From: Chondrosia reniformis
Lineage: Eukaryota > Porifera > Demospongiae > Chondrillida > Chondrillidae
Reading direction: 5' to 3'
Length of the DNA: 64,000 nucleotides
Assembly: GCA_947172415.1 (NCBI GenBank)
Contig: OX359193.1
Span: 5,140,501 to 5,204,500, forward strand
Shown here: piece after piece, positions 1 to 11,555 of the stretch
How the letters are laid out: each line of letters starts with the position of its first letter
Position numbering within the stretch: position 1 is the first letter of the stretch
The notes under the pieces: generated by a model
Database searches by the model: none
The model's input: the letters and a program-made list of their open reading frames with translations, nothing else
Told to the model about the DNA's origin: nothing
Made by a program: the position numbers and the translations under genes

Positions 1-3000
1 TCTCACTCCTATCAACAATCTGCATATCTCTTTTAGAGGTTTGCCTGTTTGAAGATCGAATAGTCACTGATGATATATCTCCACAGCTTTTCACAACCCC
101 TAATACATCTATGTATACGACAGATACAAGTGTATACGTATAAAGGTGAACACAAATACGTATGTATACGTACGGTACATCTCGTAAAAAAGTAAACTTT
201 CTACGGGCGTAGGCCACCCATGCCGTCTACCGTCGTAATTCCGTAGGACGCTTCCGCTACGCCCGTAGGTAAGCCGTAGTAAGACCCGCACGTTTTGCAA
301 TCTACGCCCGTACTTAAAAATTACGGATATGTCGAACGGCTTGTTTGTTAATAAAAAATATTTAACACCTACTTGTTGCACTTACATTTTCGATCGAATC
401 AAGGTGTTTTATAGTTGTTTTTAAGGTTTTCGTTCTACGTAACTTTTATATTCACTACGCGCAAGTCAAAAATGGCGTATTTAGAGTATTTGAAGCAGAG
501 AATTCTCTGTCATCGTCGTTTAGGGAAGTTCTAGAGAGAAATCGTCAAATGCTTAGCAGCAGAAGGATACGTAACTACAAAAGGTGGCGTGTACAAGTTT
601 AAGTGAGCTTGCCGACAAGATCTTGATTTCGCATGTCACACCTTGCAAGGCACCGAATTACATAGTTTAATAAGTTTGCGCCCGAAGTGCTAATGTAAGT
701 TCGTTTGCCTTTGGCTTCCGTATTATTTTTTAAAAACGCCCGTAGCTGTATCCGTAGATGATCCGTAGCTAAATAGAGATACGCCCGTGCTACACCCCAC
801 CCGTACGCCGTCCGTATAAAGTTCTACGCCCGTCGAAAGTTTACTTTTTTACGAGATGTACCGTATGTTACACTGATTCTAATTTCAAGATAGTTAGACA
901 CATAGTCTATCCAAACATATGTATGTACGTAAATGTATTTAGGTAGAAAATGAAGTTCAAAGGTCAGTTCATAGGTCATTTTAGCAGCAATGAATTGCTC
1001 TATATTGACACAAGTACACATCTGTACATACGTACATACTTGTACATACATAACAACATGATAAGCAAAATAATCACTGGAACGTATAACGTCAAACCAG
1101 CCAAGTGACTGCAGTCTTATCTTGGCTGGAGTCCAAATTAAGTCCTATTAAATTGGCAATCAGTGATCGCATCCCAGTCATCAAGGTTGGAAAAAATTCA
1201 TCAAAGAACCCAAGACAGCTGTTTCACTCTCATTTGGCCTCATCAGTGTAATTTTTCCATCTTCGATGACTGAGAGGTGAATCAGGTGATCACTGGTTGC
1301 CAATTTAATAGGACTTTGGTCCCCAGCCAAGATTAGACTGTCTTCAATTGGCTGGTTTGGTGTAATACATTCCAGTGATTATTTGCTTATCATCCTAGCC
1401 TTTGCACGGCTCAGAGCAATAAACTCTCCTTGTTCATACATAATAACATGCATCTTCTGACTGCTGACATAGGTTTACTTTATTATAACATTCATAAGTA
1501 CACACAATATTAAATACAAGTCACACCAACCAATCAATCTGTCTTTTTCATGTTGCTCAATCTCTGCTATTGGTACAAAGTCAAACTTCATCTTAGGAAG
1601 AGCAGTGGCATCTTCAGTACACTACACATACGTACAAGGTGGACTATTTAACTATCATCTATAATAGACTAAGGATTCCTTCTAACTGTGTTGAACTTAC
1701 CTTTTGAAAGGATCATCTCTGACTTTTAGAGCGTCTAAAGACTCACACAGACACAGTGACTCACTGAAGAAGGCCCTCAGGGTTGAAATGTCTGATAGCC
1801 AAGAAGAAACAACAAAACTGTGTCTTTAGGTGCTCTAAAAGTCGAAAGATGATCCTTTCAAAAGGTAACTGTCATCTAGTTATACATAATTATCAGTAAC
1901 AGAAAATTTCAAAGTCAAAGACTTGTTATAATTACATAGGTACATTCTTAACCTAGGAATAGTATCAAGAATCAGATAATATGTACATTATGTACGTACA
2001 TACCTCCTCCACTTCTGTATCGCTTCTGAGATACAGTTCATAGTCGTTCTTAATGGATGTGTACTGCTTGTTAGCAGGTTTAACCTGGCACTGGGTAATG
2101 AAGTAGACCTTATCCACTTCAAACTGATGAAAGAACTTGTCTGCAGTCTCATTGAATGCCGTAACTCTAATCTCACCCTGTTACACAATATACGACGTAT
2201 GTATATGTAGTACGTACATGTACGTATATTCAAACTTAAACATATATACGTACGTACATAGCTACGTACGTATGTGATACAAAATACGTACACACATCAT
2301 AATGGTATGGATATAAAACTCAACTTTCTCCTACAGAGGTATGTAATTAAATCTGTCTCATAGAAAAGGACTATAGGCAGTGTAATTCGCAGTACTTACA
2401 AACATACAAAGGATAACAAATTTTATAACCATCTCACTACCCAGCTACTCCAAATATATTTAATTGTCCTTCTACGTGCATGACACCTTTAGGTCTCTTA
2501 AACCTGTTACATGAGAGAACATATTTGTGATGTAGACTAACTGATTCATCTACGAGGTCCATTGAAAACAGTCTTCCCTCTCCCCTTGAGTTATGATATG
2601 TTTTCATTGGTGGCTTAGTAGTCACTCTGGCACGTATGGTCCACCTTGACTGGTAGGGGTTGATACTGGTTATGGGGAAGATGTTGCGTTGTGATGGAGA
2701 GGTAGTCTTACTACCACCTACAGCACTAGGATAGCCACTGTTGGTTGGTGTCTTTGGGACGGCTGGAGGATAGAAACTGCTGCCTTGCTTCTGGTCAGAG
2801 ACTTTGCTCTGTTGGTAACCACCTGAATAGGAAGGACTAAGAGTAGAACTACATTTGTATACATCAAATGGCATGACAAACCAACAAAACCCTACTAGTC
2901 AAATGCATAGCATCAAGTAATTCTCAGTACACAGCGAATAATATTGTAAAGTAAAGGTACAAATGAATGTACACGTACGTACCTCGGTACCATTCAATAG

Positions 3001-4966
3001 AGTATTACAACCAAACTCTTAGTCCTGACTATCTGTGCTAGTGACTCCATTTTAAGTGTATGAACATAAAATGTACTCGTGTATGTACATACAGTACAAG
3101 AAAGAAACTGAAATTTCCCACAAGTATACTTTGAGGAGCAATTACCCATAAGGCTTCTCTATTAATTACTTTCACATCTATTGTACCCTACATGTTCTAT
3201 AAATACAGAACTTTCTGGGTCGGTTGGTCTGTAATCATAAAAGGTTATCACTGCATGCATGGTAAAGTTATTCTAGTGGGAATGTTTGTTCTAGATGATC
3301 GTCGCGAGTTACCAATTGCAACATCCGGTCTATTAAATCAGTCTAAGAGGAGCTAAACACTACAACAGATATGATGTACGTATGTAGATATGGAATAGAG
3401 AGACTCCCATTGCACTCATTGATAGATAAATAGCAACTACTTTATGGGTATATTCATAAATTAGTAACCATTGTGTTCTATAGCCTATTTTGCTGAGTGA
3501 CCTATAGATAAAGTAGTTCCATTTGTGGAATAAGTAATAGGAGTTAATAGCCACAGACAAGTCAACAGTCATGGGTCCATATTATATAGCACCATGTATG
3601 TATGTATGAGGACTATATAATAGGTACGTAACTCAGAGCTACCTTGTACTCCCATGTTGCCTTGAGGACCTCCTCCCTGAGCAGAATGAGCAAACCCTGA
3701 CGTCTGCTGGCCCACCGGTTGCTGGGCTCCGGACTGTCCTCCATTCTGTCCGACGCGCTGTATTTCCAACTGTTTAGGATTTCCTAGTTGAGTGCCCACC
3801 TGATTTCCTGGCTTCAGCATGGTCAAGGAAATTACTATAATAATCCTAAGAAAAACATAAAATGGCAGTATTTTGCATAAAAGTGTGGCAATAGGTCAAC
3901 ACTAAACTAATCAAGACACTTGCATTTTACAATAATTGTAGCACTTTACGGTCTGTAACGCAATCATACTTTCTGTCCTGTATGTTATTACAAATGTGCT
4001 TGTTGATCTTGATGATGGCAAATTTGTCAATCTCTCCACTTTGTACTTTTGGAGTAATTTGTGTTGCTAACATACCTTTAGAGAAAAGCGTAAAGTGCAA
4101 AGTTGAATATGGGTGGCAACATTCTCACCAACTGTATGCATGTACTTTAGATATAACAGTAAGCTATTACACAATTACATATTTAAATGTACGTAACTTA
4201 TTTAATGTGGAACCTCCTCCTAATGGACTCCATTACCTGCAGAAGCTCTCTATTATGTATGTACTTCATAGTGTGAACTAAAGTGCTATTAAGTTTAACA
4301 CATGAGCAGCCTGAAATGCAGAAACCCCATCTTTTAAAGAAAGTGATACACTTTTAATTCATAAGGCAACTGTTTACATGCACACAGCTGTAATAAAATA
4401 ATGAAAATTTAGTAAAACATTTCCTTTTCACACTGGTTTGTCACATCTAAAGAACACAATTCTGAGGACATGCCTAACAGTTAATTCCATAGAACAATCA
4501 GTATAGACTCCTTAGCTGATTAATTAAATCACTTATAAGAAATTCAGAATTGAGGGAAATAAAGGAATGACTAGTAACCACAGGATTCCGCTGTATAGAT
4601 GTTTCACTGCGTATTTATCAATTTAATTGCAAACAGAAAGTTCATTTGCAAGTAATGGCTAAATATATAGACACACGTACAAGGCTGATGGTGAGATCCA
4701 TCAGATATTTGAGCTCTGTAGCGATCTGGGCTCCCACTGTCAGAGTTCAGCTTCTTTATATTCTAAACAGAAAGAAAGCTCTACTTTTACAGTAAAGCTA
4801 CAACAGATTGACATCTCACACTCACCAGTATTTGTAGAACTGGTTCAGAGACACTTCTTCCGTTCAGGATATCCTACACAAGTATTACGTAGGATAGGTC
4901 CCAATCTTATATTTTGGTTTACCTCACACTTACCGATATTGCGTTTGGAGTCAGCTGGAGAGACAT
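1..4966 (-). CDS. RPA1: Replication protein A 70 kDa DNA-binding subunit (partial, 3' end beyond window)
   Basis: Large subunit of the heterotrimer that coats single-stranded DNA in replication, repair and recombination. Predicted exons (minus): 4966-4934, 4873-4826, 4762-4681, 4075-3970, 3845-3643, 2822-2542, 2177-2004, 1621-1531, 99-1. All phases join, giving 372 codons. The N-terminal RPA70N fold covers exons 1-5 (DRYRAQISDG, CMLATQITPK). A Gln/Gly/Ser-rich linker follows in exons 5-6. DBD-A starts at INPYQSRWTIRARV and SRGEGRLFSMDLVDES and continues GEIRVTAFNETADKFF in exon 7. DBD-B begins in exon 8 (KFDFVPIAEIEQ) and exon 9 (VTIRSSNRQTSKRD). The rest of DBD-B, the zinc-ribbon DBD-C and the stop lie to the left of base 1. 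Intron 8 (100-1530) holds two transposon-like elements. The exon 8 donor is the weaker GTTGGT, but frame and homology support it. Confidence 0.93.
171..865. mobile_element. Non-autonomous foldback DNA element with long terminal inverted repeats
   Basis: The ends are inverted copies: TACGGTACATCTCG plus an A-rich stretch at 171-200 is mirrored at 836-865. Many copies of an ACGCCCGTA-like submotif fill both arms (200-310 and 735-830). It lies in RPA1 intron 8. No transposase frame is visible; open frames across it are read through repeats. The end bases TA suggest a TA target duplication, which is an inference. Confidence 0.65.
1060..1400 (-). mobile_element. Foldback element with a hammerhead-like core at its tip
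   Basis: Arms at about 1095-1180 and 1275-1375 are inverted copies (GCCAATTTAATAGGACTT and its complement). On the minus strand the hairpin tip reads CTGATGA (1246-1240), a short stem, GAAAC (1225-1221), then AGCTGTC. This is the order of a type I hammerhead ribozyme, with predicted cleavage after GTC at 1214. GGAAAAATT and AATTTTTTCC close stem I. The flank GCCTTTGCA...GGCTCAG...CTCTC recurs at about 21330-21370, so a dispersed family is likely. It lies in RPA1 intron 8. Confidence 0.55.
1698..1865 (+). mobile_element. Foldback repeat with degenerate hammerhead-like tip
   Basis: Arms 1698-1750 and 1818-1865 are inverted copies (CTTTTGAAAGGATCATCT against its complement). The loop carries CTGAAGA (1764-1770), a GGCCC/GGGTT stem and GAAATGTC, one base away from the hammerhead consensus CTGATGA. 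Relatives lie at 39851-39959 and 40333-40433. Located in RPA1 intron 7. Confidence 0.5.
2823..3642. other. RPA1 intron 5
   Basis: Intron between the RPA1 linker exons. Apart from TACGTA-type runs near the donor I see no gene, RNA or transposon in it. The neighbouring intron 4076-4680 is equally empty to the eye. Confidence 0.5.
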
Positions 4967-5076
4967 ATTCTAGCGGCTACAGAAAACACCAGATATACTA
5001 CGTATACGCGAATGCCGCCAAAGATGCTTCACTGACTTGCATGTGACTGTGACGTCATTCGTCTGGAGAACACAAA
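4967..5076. promoter_or_regulatory. Divergent RPA1 / Orai promoter with CRE site
   Basis: Only 110 bases separate the RPA1 start codon (minus) from the Orai start codon (plus). The spacer contains the full palindrome TGACGTCA at 5050-5057, the consensus for ATF/CREB factors. No TATA box is evident. Shared use of the site by both genes is inference. Confidence 0.6.
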
Positions 5077-8000
5077 ATGGACGGCAGCAACACACTTTCC
5101 AGGGAAGATTTGGAATTTCACCGGATCATGCTGAGTAGGACACAACTAAAGTCCTCTATGAGAACATCCACACTTGTTGCAGGATTTGCGTTTGTAAGTG
5201 ACCTTTGGTTGTCCTTTTCATAGATACTGTTAACCATACATTTTCGGAAACATTTAGGAATTGTAAATAATAGACTTTGTTATTCCTTAGTAATTATTAT
5301 GTACTTGAAGCGAATTGATACATTAGCCTTAAAATCTACCATTTACCTGATTTCTGTGTTTAATATTTTATTTTGCTGTACAGGAATAACGTATGCTGGA
5401 ATGAACGCGAAACGTGGCGATATGCAATGATTACGCAATAACCAAACGGTGAAACGTCGACATAGCAATCTACTACATGTATAAAAAGAGTTATAGAGCA
5501 TATAAAATACTAAGTTATATGTAAATATGCGGTGTCGATTACACAAAAACGCACTATTTATAAGTAAATAAAATGGTGGTCTCGAAGCTACTGAAGCGTT
5601 TTCAGTGCTTCTTTGCCATTAGTTTTGTTTCTTCCCTGTGTGATTGATGCAGGATCAGTAAGCAGTGGTTGAAATAAGGTTTTCGGTTGTTTGGTCAAAT
5701 GTCCAAGCACTCCTGAGTTTGTTTGGTCATATTGAATTTTGTTCAGTCATGTACATCGTACAGTGTCACAATGAGGAATCACAAAATTAATTATTACTAG
5801 TCACTTCACTTCACTTCACTTATCTTATTTATACTGGGATACCCAATTAGCCAGAGGCTACTTTTCATGGGGCCCAGTTTAATATACAGAAATTAACGTA
5901 AATATCAGCACATACACACATATAAACAGATCAGTTTAATTAATCAGTCAGTAATCAGTTTGGGCAGATGTTGATGGTAGGGGGTGCCACTTTTTTTTCT
6001 TTTTTTCTTCTCTGCCCTGGAGGTGGCCTAATAAACCCTAAACCCTAATATTCTCTACACTAAGAAAGTTAATTAAAAAATTGTAATTTACTTGGACACC
6101 ATTTTATATGAGATTTTGGTTTTCAGCTCTTTTCTCTTTGTTAGTGATGTTATTTGGACTTGTTGCCAAGGAAACTTTCCAAACAATACAAACAAGTAAT
6201 ATTAACAGGAAAAGTAGGAATAAAATTAAAATAGAAAAGTTTAAAAATGAAGTTAGAAGTAGGGATGGTCAGTTGCAAGAAGGAGAAATTGGAGATGGAG
6301 AAGGTGAAGGTGGGAAAGATGAAGAAGGTGAAGGGGAGGAAGGTGAAGGTGGAAGAGGTGGAGAAAGTGGAGGTGGGGAAGGTGATGGTTGCTTGTTATT
6401 TCTAATAGGCCTATCCTTTTCGCTGGTTCCTTTCCTTTATCTGCTGGGGTGGACCATTTCCAAGCCATAAATATTTCTTTTTATTGCCTTCACTCTCACT
6501 GTTCCTTTTGCCAACATTCAGTCCCTTTTTGCATTTTTGGTTGGCTTGTTAGTATTGTTTTACATATGGCTTCCTGTTCATAACCTTGTATATAATATAT
6601 TTATGTCTATCACCAAAATGGCGGATGCTTGGCTGGCTTTCGTTTTCTACCCTAAAATTAACTTCCTCTTTCTTGAATCCACCTTTACAAATACTATGTA
6701 ACGTAAAGCTTGCACAAAAACGTTTTCTACGAGATATGGCCTTGAAATTGATGGCAATCAAGTGACAACCGGAATCGGTTAACCAGACTTCTAAGAACCA
6801 GCAAGTACGTAGTTCGAGCTTGGCGCCCCATAAGTTTTTTTTAAACTCGAAATACTTGGTATCTATTTTGCTGTTTTGATTGAATCAGTTGACATTCAAG
6901 CAATTCACTAATAGTCCTCTAACACTTATTTTAGAATAGTTTAGTTCATATATGCAGCCTTTCATTAGCCTGATTCCATACAATGACTTATTTACTATAA
7001 TTAAATTTTTACCATTCATGCATAAGCTCCTTGGATTCATGCCTAATGTTAATGAATAACTTTTTGAATGGCCAACCCTTCTAGTCAAGCTTGGCATGCC
7101 TTTTGTCTGGCTGGTCCCCTTTGTCTTGGTGCAGGAGGCCTCCCAGCCAGCCCAACTCCCCCCCCATCCCTTAAGTATGGCCCTGTATACCTTATGTATT
7201 GTCCCTAAAGCTTAAGTATGGGGGGCGGGGAATCGCCTCTCCTACTCCCCCAGCGATGGATGACTTCATGGATGACTTAGACAATGGTCAGCAAATTTGT
7301 CATTATACATGAACAATGTTTTATAATGGGTTTGTACCACTGGTTGAGTAAGTAAAAGCTATAAGGCCTTTTCAAAACATAGCTTTTTCCATAAATGACT
7401 TAATTGAAGACTAAAACTTAGCAGGCCTGCCAACTCTCCCGGATTTTCCGTGAGTCTCACGGTTTCAGTCGAAATCTCACTCTCTCACGGTGTAGGTACT
7501 AAAACTCACGGATTTTGGGTACTCAAGCAGCCACAGATTTTTTCTGCATGTTAAAAAGTGTAGTCTATCCCCATTCCGTGGATTAGCTGCGACTGTAAGT
7601 ATGATGCAATCTCTAGATGACGTCAACCTTGCATATTGCACAATATATGCAGGTTAAGTACAGGCACTTAGCCATATAAACATATACAAAATAATATACT
7701 TGCCTAAATTAATGGCAGCAGAAACGGATGTGTTGAGTGTATATTGCTGGCTGGAAATGCAAATGTATGGCTGACGAGGCAAATTTAATTATCTTATTAT
7801 TGGCTTCCTATGGCCTACTGGGTCTCAAGGTTTTTGGAAAATTCAGGTTGGCAGGCCTGACTTAGTCTTCAATTAAGTCATCCATGGAAAAAAGGCCTTC
7901 AGTGTAAACCTATGTCTAGTAGGTGAAAGATGTGGTTAATTAACAAAAAAGTGGTTATTGGACCAACAAAATTTGAATGAAGTACAAAACAAATTTATAA

Positions 8001-11000
8001 GGAAGTTGACAATGTTTGTGTGATATTTTCTTGCCTCTAGTTTTATGATTGCTTCGCTTCCCTTTTCGGCATTCGTAAGATCGCTTTCGATAAGCCTGAC
8101 GTTCACTCGTTTACTTTTCAGCCTTTGATTCAAGCCACTTCAATATTATTATTTCATTTGCTTATGAGACACTTCAATTTTCTTACCAATAGCAACTGAA
8201 ACTGTTTCAATACGATTTCACGGTATGCAAATTTCTCACCGAATTTGTCATTTTAAGTCACAATTCATGTTAATTAAAGCACAGACTCACTGGAGCAAGG
8301 CCGTCGGAAACGATACGGCTGGTCTGAACGTACCAATTTTTGAGCCAGACCCAACTAAATTTTTCTGTACAGCTAGATTCCAACTTGAAATGACAACGGG
8401 TCCAACGAACGCACTTTATCCTCCCTTCGATAGCATTGTCTGACGTCATGACCTCATAGGTAAATTTTTTTCGCTCACTCTGCTTGCGAAATATTCTCCC
8501 TTTACCCTTACCACTTTTAGAATGCTTCCTACAGGCCTGTGGAGTACTCATAAGTAAGCTAGTGGAGGTTGCTGGGCTGGTAGAGGTGTAGGGTGATGAA
8601 AATACTAACGTCCAGAGATCTCTTTGTCCTGCAATAAGAGCCTCAAAAAGAGTACCAGCAACTTCGCAGAAGATGTGCTCATCAAGATGTGTAGAGGGTG
8701 CCAATTGAAAACCTTTCAATCTATCAACGTCAGTTAATGGCTTGTGTGCATTCTGTAAAGGAAAGTGAACAGACATCATAAAAAAAGGTTTACTTGTATA
8801 CGTACATGCTGCCACCTGATGGGTACGTACAACCAAAACCGCATCAGATGCTGTCATGCTTCCTCTATACTGCAACAATTGTTGTCCTTTTGTTTTTACC
8901 TGATCAAATAGAGCATTGCATGTAACTTATGATTAGAAGACTAACATTTTAAAGTTTCTTTTTTACTTGCCATATTTTATATTCACTATTGGTATCATAA
9001 TATTCAGGTGGTGCTACACCATTAACATTCAACCTCTTTAATGTATGCTTTCCTAATAGGAGCTTCGTTCATTTGAATCCTGTGACATGCAGGCATATGT
9101 ATGTGCATAGTCTGATGGAATTATACTGATGTATAGATTCTGTTTAGAAATAACAGAAACATAGCTTGGCATATCTTATTTTCTCTGAATATAAAAGCAA
9201 TATACTTATAAGTCCCTGGCCAGTGCAGCAGCCCTCCTCCCGGAGGCTATTCGCATTGCCTATGCTTAAGTATTGCGGCCCTATCCTTAAGTATGGGCCA
9301 CTTGGAGGCCCACAGCCTACGCTCACCCCCACCCCTCCCCGGACGGGTCTGACATGGAGGAGTGTCCATGGGAGGGAGTTGCCATGCCACACACCCCTTC
9401 TTGAGTAACTTTGGCTGCCAACAATGGTGGTTTGAAACCAGCCTTGCTACCTTTGTAAGTTGAAGGAATACAGTCCTTGTGAGTATGAAAAGTGGACAAC
9501 TCCCCCATGATTAGTAAATCCAGCAGATTGTTGGAGAACTAGGAGAAATTATTTCTGATTTCAAGACATTTTGCTTCTTATTTCCATTAGGAAAGGTAGA
9601 ATGAGCACAGGACGCATTTACTATTGGTATCATAAAATTGAGGTGGTACTACACCATTAACATTCAACCTCTTCAATGTACTGGCACTGGAAGCTTTTTT
9701 CAACTAACTGTAATTTGAATCCTGTGACGTACAGACACCTAGTTGGATGTATGGTACAAATCAGCAAAAACTGAACATTGAATGGGTTGACGGACAGTGG
9801 AGCGTCCAGGTTTTGGAACGTATTTGAGAACGGTTAAGTATAGCTTTTTCAGTTTTATATGAACGGACGCCTTTGCGCTAGTATTTCAACGTGATAAACT
9901 AAAATATTCAACATTTTCTGGAAAATTAAAATAACACTCTATCAATTAGTGGTGTGAAGTGAAGTAGAGAAGATGAGTTTACGTCAGGCAATAAAAATCT
10001 CATCATTAACATACATCCAGCCTTAACCTTTTACCCGCTGCGTTAAAGTGTAAACACCACCCCCCAAACCGCCGATGACCACTTTAATGGCTCGAGAGTA
10101 AAAACTGTCTACTCTTACCTTTTAAAGGTCCATTTTCACCTTCAGATATTTTGAAATCCTCTAAACAACCTTCGCTCAGGTTATTGAGAGCAACAATACT
10201 GTAGAACTAATAACCATTTAGGAAACCAGTCCTCCTTTTAGATGGCCATTTTAAAAATTTGTATAACTCTGAAAATTTTCCGTGAACTTTGCGTTTTTCC
10301 GTTAACACTTGCGTAATCTATATACCTACAATATATATTTGTTTCTTTTATACTATAGTTATACTATGGTTTAAACCTATAATATTTTAGACAAAGATTC
10401 TAATGTATAAGCGCTATCAATATATATATAAATCTGGAAGTTATCGTACGATTTTTTATCGTTGCGGTGGTTAAGGGTCTAAAGAATTTCGAGCCAATAT
10501 AATGGTCATCGGCGGGTAAGGGGTTAAGTCATATTCTGCCATTTTTGCTGAAAGTGTTTTTCAGATTTGATGTATCCTTTTTTTATAGGTGGCTATGGCA
10601 GAACTGGATATAGGAGATATTGAGGATAGTGCACTGTTGATCCCTTTTGCAGTGTGCACAGTTGTCCTTGTGTTGACCCATCTTTTGTCTCTTATGATTG
10701 CCACATGCTTGCTACCGGATCTTGATGCCCTTGCATCCATACCCAAAGCTCAACTGGCAGTGAGCTCCAGTCACATTTCTAGAAGTTGTTGTGTCTCTTT
10801 TTCTTGGGCGCTCTCCCATATTCTTGGAATGGCATTGTTTATAGCAGAAATAGTTTTAATTGGTTTTGTAAAGTTCTTCCCAATCACAAGAGTAGGGTTT
10901 ATAGGATTCTTTGATGGAAAAGAGCAAGTGTTAAATATCTCTCATATTGAATTAGAGCCAACTAATTTTGAAAATCCTAGCGAAGAGATTGCAAAAAGGC

Positions 11001-11368
11001 TCTTGCCAGCTTTCATTGCTTTAGGTACAGTCATGGTCCTGGTGGTCTTCTGTTTACCAGTTTTTGTTTGCTATTACTTTCGTTTTATCCACCGATATCG
11101 TATTAAAGACCATCGTAACAGGTTGGAAGAAGCAGAAAAATTGTTTGAAAAGTTAAAAGATGATGCATCATCTGAAAGGGAGCTTGGCCCAGTAGGTCCT
11201 TCTTTCAGAGAAAGTAATTTAGAAGGGTTTAGAGTCAGCCAACAAAGACCTGGGGCTTCCATTGCTGATACTAAAGGGGAAATATTCGCTAAACCTGAAT
11301 CGGGGATACTGAAGAGACACTCAACAGAAGATTTTGAAGATGCACTTGAGAAAGCTGAAGATATTTGA
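5077..11368 (+). CDS. ORAI: Orai calcium release-activated calcium channel subunit
   Basis: Pore subunit of store-operated calcium entry in the plasma membrane, gated by the ER sensor STIM. Exons 5077-5193 and 10589-11368 join in phase 0 to give 298 residues. TM1 and its N-terminal extension (KSSMRTSTLVAGFAF, then VAMAEL) keep the basic residue matching human Orai1 R91 and the selectivity-filter glutamate matching E106. An acidic loop (DIGDIED) follows, as at the outer pore mouth. TM2 is VVLVLTHLLSLMIATCLLP. TM3 (ALFIAEIVLIGFVKFFP) keeps the glutamate equivalent to E190. TM4 is about residues 180-205. A C-terminal helix (RNRLEEAEKLFEKLK) fits the STIM-binding coiled coil. ATTAAA at 11521-11526 is a likely poly(A) signal. 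The 5.4-kb intron is full of mobile elements. Confidence 0.95.
5800..5990 (-). mobile_element. LINE 3'-end fragment (5'-truncated copy)
   Basis: A short ACTTC tandem tail at 5806-5820 is followed by TCTTATTTATACTGGGA and GCCAGAGGCTACT. The same layout, tail then TCTTATTTAGACTGGGA then CTAGGCTACT, occurs at 51900-51970 beside a decayed reverse transcriptase. It probably marks the reversed 3' end of one LINE family. Located in the Orai intron. Confidence 0.4.
6100..6270. repeat. End of an AGGGATGG-bounded dispersed repeat
   Basis: The stretch from about 6100 to AAAATGAAGTTAGAAGTAGG (6245-6264) matches 16430-16575, which ends in the same AAAATGAAGTT...AGTAGGGATGG. The open frame across 6108-6470 is translated repeat followed by low-complexity GGAGAAGGTGAAGG sequence, and I do not call it a gene. 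Confidence 0.45.
7416..7865. mobile_element. MITE with CAGGCCTGCCAAC ends and ACTTAG target duplication
   Basis: The element spans 7422-7859. It starts CAGGCCTGCCAAC and ends GTTGGCAGGCCTG, flanked on both sides by ACTTAG (7416-7421, 7860-7865). Removing it and one target copy restores a hairpin of GACTTAATTGAAGACTAA against its complement, so it jumped into the loop of an older foldback repeat (about 7350-7900). No transposase is present. Confidence 0.75.
8270..8878 (-). other. Unrecognised 202-codon open frame in the Orai intron
   Basis: A fairly long open frame antisense to Orai. It contains TSTSPATSTSLLMSTP and a basic stretch (KHSKSGKGKGRIFRKQ). I recognise no domain, signal peptide or membrane segment. 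The flanks carry a direct repeat (CACCATTAACATTCAACCTC at about 9021-9040 and 9652-9671), so a transposon-borne or captured fragment is as likely as a gene. Confidence 0.25.
10027..10523. mobile_element. piggyBac-like MITE flanked by TTAA
   Basis: Bounded by TTAA at 10023-10026 and 10524-10527. Ends are CCTTTTACCCGC and GCGGGTAAGGGG in inverted orientation. Subterminal inverted blocks GCCGATGACCA / TGGTCATCGGC and GGCTCGA / TCGAGCC support this. TTAA targets with CCC-rich ends are the piggyBac hallmark. It has no coding capacity and lies just before Orai exon 2. Confidence 0.75.
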
Positions 11369-11555
11369 AGCTTTCAGTTGCATTGTATGGTCATTATTTC
11401 CCTTGTACACATTGAGTTGTATCAAGAAACAGCTTTTTACGCTAATCTTGTACATTTAAACTTAATTGCATGCAAAAGCCTTTTTAACCCATTGGACATG
11501 TTGTTGTGATATTCTAAGATATTAAAGTGTATTGTGCACGCATATTAGAGGGTAC
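11369..11555 (+). other. Orai 3' untranslated region
   Basis: Sequence after the TGA stop with ATTAAA at 11521-11526. It ends where the AGGGATGG-type repeat begins at about 11556. Confidence 0.5.

Noticed and set aside
109-381. 90-codon minus frame
   Set aside because: It reads through the ACGCCCGTA subrepeats of the foldback element; RPA1 exon 9 lies in another frame.
6018-6046. Telomere-like CCCTAAACCCTAA
   Set aside because: Only two units, next to an old LINE tail; not a telomeric array.
6108-6470. Gly/Glu-rich 120-codon frame with hydrophobic ends
   Set aside because: First part matches the dispersed repeat at 16.4 kb, second part is a purine microsatellite.
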